NCBI GenBank assembly: GCA_016929465.1
Contig: JAFGIT010000009.1
Span: forward strand, 1 to 7,647
DNA from: Candidatus Coatesiibacteriota bacterium
GTDB taxonomy: Bacteria; B130-G9
Direction: 5' to 3'
Length of the DNA: 7,647 bases
Positions 6,401 through 7,647 of this stretch are shown here, one piece after another (the stretch's first letter is position 1; every line of letters begins with the position of its first letter). The notes beneath the pieces were generated by a model, which saw only the letters and a list, made by a program, of their open reading frames with translations, did no database searches and had not been told where the DNA came from. Both the position numbers and the translations under genes were made by a program.

Positions 6401-7647
6401 ATCTCTCCGGAAAGCGTGATCCCAGTGGGCAGCCATCCCATGCCTTCGTAGTTGTAGAAGAGATCGATCGAAAGAATGTCTGAGCCCGTGCCATCCGCTC
6501 GGTAATCTATAAGCAGCGGCAGCTGGCGGCTGGTATTGTCACATGAACACACCGATATGGGCGAGCTGATGTCGTAGGCAACCTTTGTGAGGGTCTTGCC
6601 CAGGGCGCTCTCCCTGTTTCCTGCCATATCGATTCCGATGCTGTAGAACTCGTAGATTCCAGGTCCTTCTGTCGGTGAGAAGTTGAAGGTCCCGTTTTCT
6701 GCGTGTGCAGAAAGACCGGTATTCATCCAGGAGGACCCGAGATTGAATCTGTAGAAGAGAAGCACGTTGGCAATCGGCGACCCCGATAGGTCTTCGGGAT
6801 CAACGCAGGCATAATCTAGCGGAATCGGTAGTGAACTGACACCGGTCGGGCCACTGAGCACCGTTGTGGGCGCCGTTATGTCATAGAGCGTCTGATCGTC
6901 GGCCTCGAGCGGGGTCGGCTCGACGAATCCGGCCTTGTCGGTTGCAACCGTATAGAAGAAATACGTTCCCTCACCGGCAGTTGGCTGGTAATTGAACGTT
7001 CCCGAAGCGTTGGTTGAGGATAGGCCTGTCGGACCCCAGAGGCCAGCCTCGCCGAACTTGGCAAAGAGCGCCACGTTCGCGATGCCGGAGGCCCCATCCG
7101 TCGCCGTAAATGAAACATGGATAGGCGCTGCCTTGGAATATTCAGCTACTAAAGCTGCTGATTCTGGCGGCGTCGTGTCATAGATGGTCGTCGTGTCAAC
7201 AACTGGCGGCTCTCCGGCCTGGCCCGGCCTTGGCTCTTCGTTTCCGGCCTTGTCGATGGCGATGGTGAAGAAGCCGTAACTTCCCTCCAGACCATCTGGT
7301 GGATCAAAGCTGATCGCGCCAAGCGGCGCCGTCCCGAATCCGCCCATATATTCCTTCCAGACTCCGCTGTTGAGCTTGTACCAGAGAGCAATTTTGTCGA
7401 GCCCGGCTGGCCCGTTGTCGATTGCCGTGTATTCGACGTCAAACGGCGCGGCAGTCACGATTTCGGTTGAAGTAGCCGCTGAGGATGGCACCGACCTGTC
7501 GTATATAGTCGATGCTCTCATCGAAAGCGGTGCAACTTCTGTCTCGATGTTGCCGATATTGTCGGTCGATAGTGTGTAGAATTCATAGACACCCTCGACA
7601 TCTTCTGGGGCAAACAAGAACTCACCCGAATCGCCTTCAATTGGATC
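3436..7647 (-). CDS. Giant extracellular Ig-like repeat protein with ASH domain (5' end outside window)
   Basis: About 1,403 residues are visible and the frame is open to the right edge; the true start lies outside the window. The order is: half of one Ig-like repeat, ten complete Ig-like repeats of ~98-107 residues, one ASH/HYDIN-type domain, then two tandem ~120-residue beta modules ending in EWELE and a TGA stop at 3436-3438. The composition is rich in Thr, Ser, Gly, Asp and aromatics and poor in Lys, with no transmembrane segment or catalytic motif, as expected of a secreted or surface stalk protein. Proteins of this build often act as adhesins, matrix components or stalks for an N-terminal functional domain; the N-terminus needed to decide is missing. 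The C-terminus shows no LPXTG motif. The C-terminal modules recur in the small secreted protein at 1-466. A terminator-like hairpin starts 25 nt after the stop. The tolC-like gene follows directly. Confidence 0.92.
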   Translation of the reverse strand, partial: DPIEGDSGEFLFAPEDVEGVYEFYTLSTDNIGNIETEVAPLSMRASTIYDRSVPSSAATSTEIVTAAPFDVEYTAIDNGPAGLDKIALWYKLNSGVWKEYMGGFGTAPLGAISFDPPDGLEGSYGFFTIAIDKAGNEEPRPGQAGEPPVVDTTTIYDTTPPESAALVAEYSKAAPIHVSFTATDGASGIANVALFAKFGEAGLWGPTGLSSTNASGTFNYQPTAGEGTYFFYTVATDKAGFVEPTPLEADDQTLYDITAPTTVLSGPTGVSSLPIPLDYACVDPEDLSGSPIANVLLFYRFNLGSSWMNTGLSAHAENGTFNFSPTEGPGIYEFYSIGIDMAGNRESALGKTLTKVAYDISSPISVCSCDNTSRQLPLLIDYRADGTGSDILSIDLFYNYEGMGWLPTGITLSGEMGTFLFNPAEADGIYQFYTSATDSAGNVETWTGAPDCSTFLDTVAPVTEATAPAWTTASPVVIDFEASDEGIGIAVVELWAKYDVFSWQKVDEKAAVGGGQFIYDTDLTGGVFSFYTIGRDLAGNVEAAPEVADATTAFDQAAPISKATVPPYTTDTSIDVGYTAVDLYSGLDHISLWCRYSRGSWFDTGYVAYGTHGTIAVTLTRGAGKYDFYTKAFDNAGNVESSPSVPDGSCYYDLTRPTSSCSCIDYTTDLPLNVRYSAADDETGIDSVSLWYSFDEGDWKESGLTNFNAWGTFEFSAPDGEGKYEFYTIAVNKAGWQELAPVTPDADSYYDITLPSSSVSSPEIATGDMIPVSFSAWDAMSGVKHVTLWYRFDDRLWAKSGYQEETTAGTIDFVPPDGVGTYAFWTTATDNCGNTEPAPTTSATVSAVTVFDNVPAVSRASVDVDYTNESPIEVGFTASDAGTGVASVQLWYNVGGGAYKDTGLSVTGSTIGVFEFVPIEGDGLYGFYSLAEDMFGNREAVPYTADATAVFDTTPPFSRAESSAEANATEFTVTFTATDILSPIESVSLWYRYAANLSGGWTEWTDAGMSLGGEAGMLPFVATHGEGYYEFYTIAVDAAGNSEQPPTSADSRTQYRILYPELELSQTSHDFGDVEVGASAFWPSLYAENIGEAVLTIESITIDNSAFQCSVLTPLTVEPDTRVFLPVMFTPSHSGLFEGIITIVTNDPMQPEVQVELSGTGVIAALKMSLDLDSNGRIFYPGDTLTVSLSCYNHDDTLYGMDLYISVILPSGNVIYLPELGSEETPYVSNFDVLSGFRVDGLEILSVTIPNGFAPGHYMWRAYLVPNGQAKELLASSPMATTIDHRPLIDLTLEGTYPIYGKGQKQVLTARFKNDGLEKTMDLYLALQAPDGTLLFGPELTTEFVPYFDNYDLPMFADVWPVMLYSNKLDLLPAGKYTWLAAFSDADSFNLISSIAQVEWELE
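3439..4155 (-). repeat. Tandem pair of C-terminal beta modules in the giant protein
   Basis: Two ~120-residue copies occupy about 3793-4155 and 3439-3792. Shared marks are YPGDTLTVSL versus GKGQKQVLTARF near the start, MDLYISVILPSG versus MDLYLALQAPDG in the middle, and FAPGHYMWRAYLVPNG versus LPAGKYTWLAAFSDAD near the end. The second copy reaches the C-terminus. A third copy forms the mature part of the small secreted protein at 1-466. Function is unknown; a role in surface attachment or recognition by an export pathway is inference only. Confidence 0.75.
4162..4476 (-). other. ASH/HYDIN-type (choice-of-anchor D) domain within the giant protein
   Basis: Directly after the last Ig-like repeat comes a ~105-residue segment. 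It contains the hallmark strings HDFGDVEVG, a mid-domain LYAENIGEAVLTI, LPVMFTPSHSGLFEG and a closing ITIVTNDPMQPEVQVELSGTG. This is the standard signature of the ASPM/SPD-2/Hydin beta-sandwich, common in secreted bacterial proteins next to C-terminal attachment or sorting regions. It marks the switch from the stalk repeats to the C-terminal modules. Confidence 0.88.
4477..7647 (-). repeat. Array of ten complete and one partial Ig-like repeats
   Basis: Repeat boundaries are placed after the recurring YDxT (or FDxT) that precedes a P-x-S/T start: 7492-7647 (partial), 7171-7491, 6874-7170, 6565-6873, 6271-6564, 5977-6270, 5683-5976, 5389-5682, 5086-5388, 4786-5085 and 4477-4785. Each copy has the same skeleton: a strand ending in F/YTAxD, then SGI.xVxLWY with an aromatic/Gly-Trp turn, then G-T-F-x-F, then a GEGxYxFYTIAxDxAGNxE block and a closing YDxT. 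Four consecutive copies (6271-6564 to 5389-5682) are exactly 98 residues. The copies differ substantially in protein and DNA, so the array is old and not a recent tandem expansion. The domains resemble bacterial Ig-like stalk repeats; the exact family would need a profile search. Confidence 0.9.

Noticed and set aside
7615-7617. TTG at 7617 as the start of the giant protein.
   Set aside because: The frame remains open to 7647 and encodes the continuation of an Ig-like repeat, so the gene clearly begins outside the window.

Overview
The window carries four genes, all on the minus strand. Reading from the right edge, they are: the C-terminal ~1,400 residues of a giant Ig-like repeat protein (7647 to 3436, 5' end outside the window); a TolC-family outer-membrane efflux/secretion protein (3392 to 1854); a radical SAM/SPASM protein (1799 to 648); and the first 155 residues of a small secreted protein (466 to 1, 3' end outside the window). 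Everything long on the plus strand reads as a shadow of these genes. TGA, TAA and TAG are all used as stops, as expected for the standard bacterial code. I see no rRNA, tRNA, CRISPR array or insertion sequence.

The organism is a bacterium with an outer membrane, shown by the TolC homologue. Its base composition is moderate. Long secreted proteins built of Ig-like modules ending in an ASH/HYDIN-type domain, and a SPASM protein of no named pathway, fit a free-living environmental bacterium, perhaps an uncultivated lineage. The sequence does not allow a firmer taxonomic call.

The giant protein has one partial and ten complete copies of a ~100-residue Ig-like module (4477-7647), one ASH-like domain (about 4162-4476) and two tandem copies of a ~120-residue beta-rich module at its C-terminus (about 3439-4155). 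The small secreted protein has a clear signal peptide followed by a third copy of that same module. Two different exported proteins in one locus therefore share a domain I cannot name.

The giant gene is followed by a strong intrinsic-terminator-like hairpin (3375-3410). The hairpin coincides with the best start codon of the tolC-like gene, and an extended -10-like element sits just upstream of it. This is the most interesting regulatory observation in the window. The 54-bp tolC/radical-SAM gap and the 181-bp gap before the small secreted gene each hold short dyads but no further gene.

A cautious functional reading is a cell-surface or secretion locus: exported Ig-like and beta-module proteins, an outer-membrane channel, and a radical SAM enzyme whose substrate cannot be deduced here. 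No inner-membrane transporter or periplasmic adaptor partner for the TolC homologue is present in the window.
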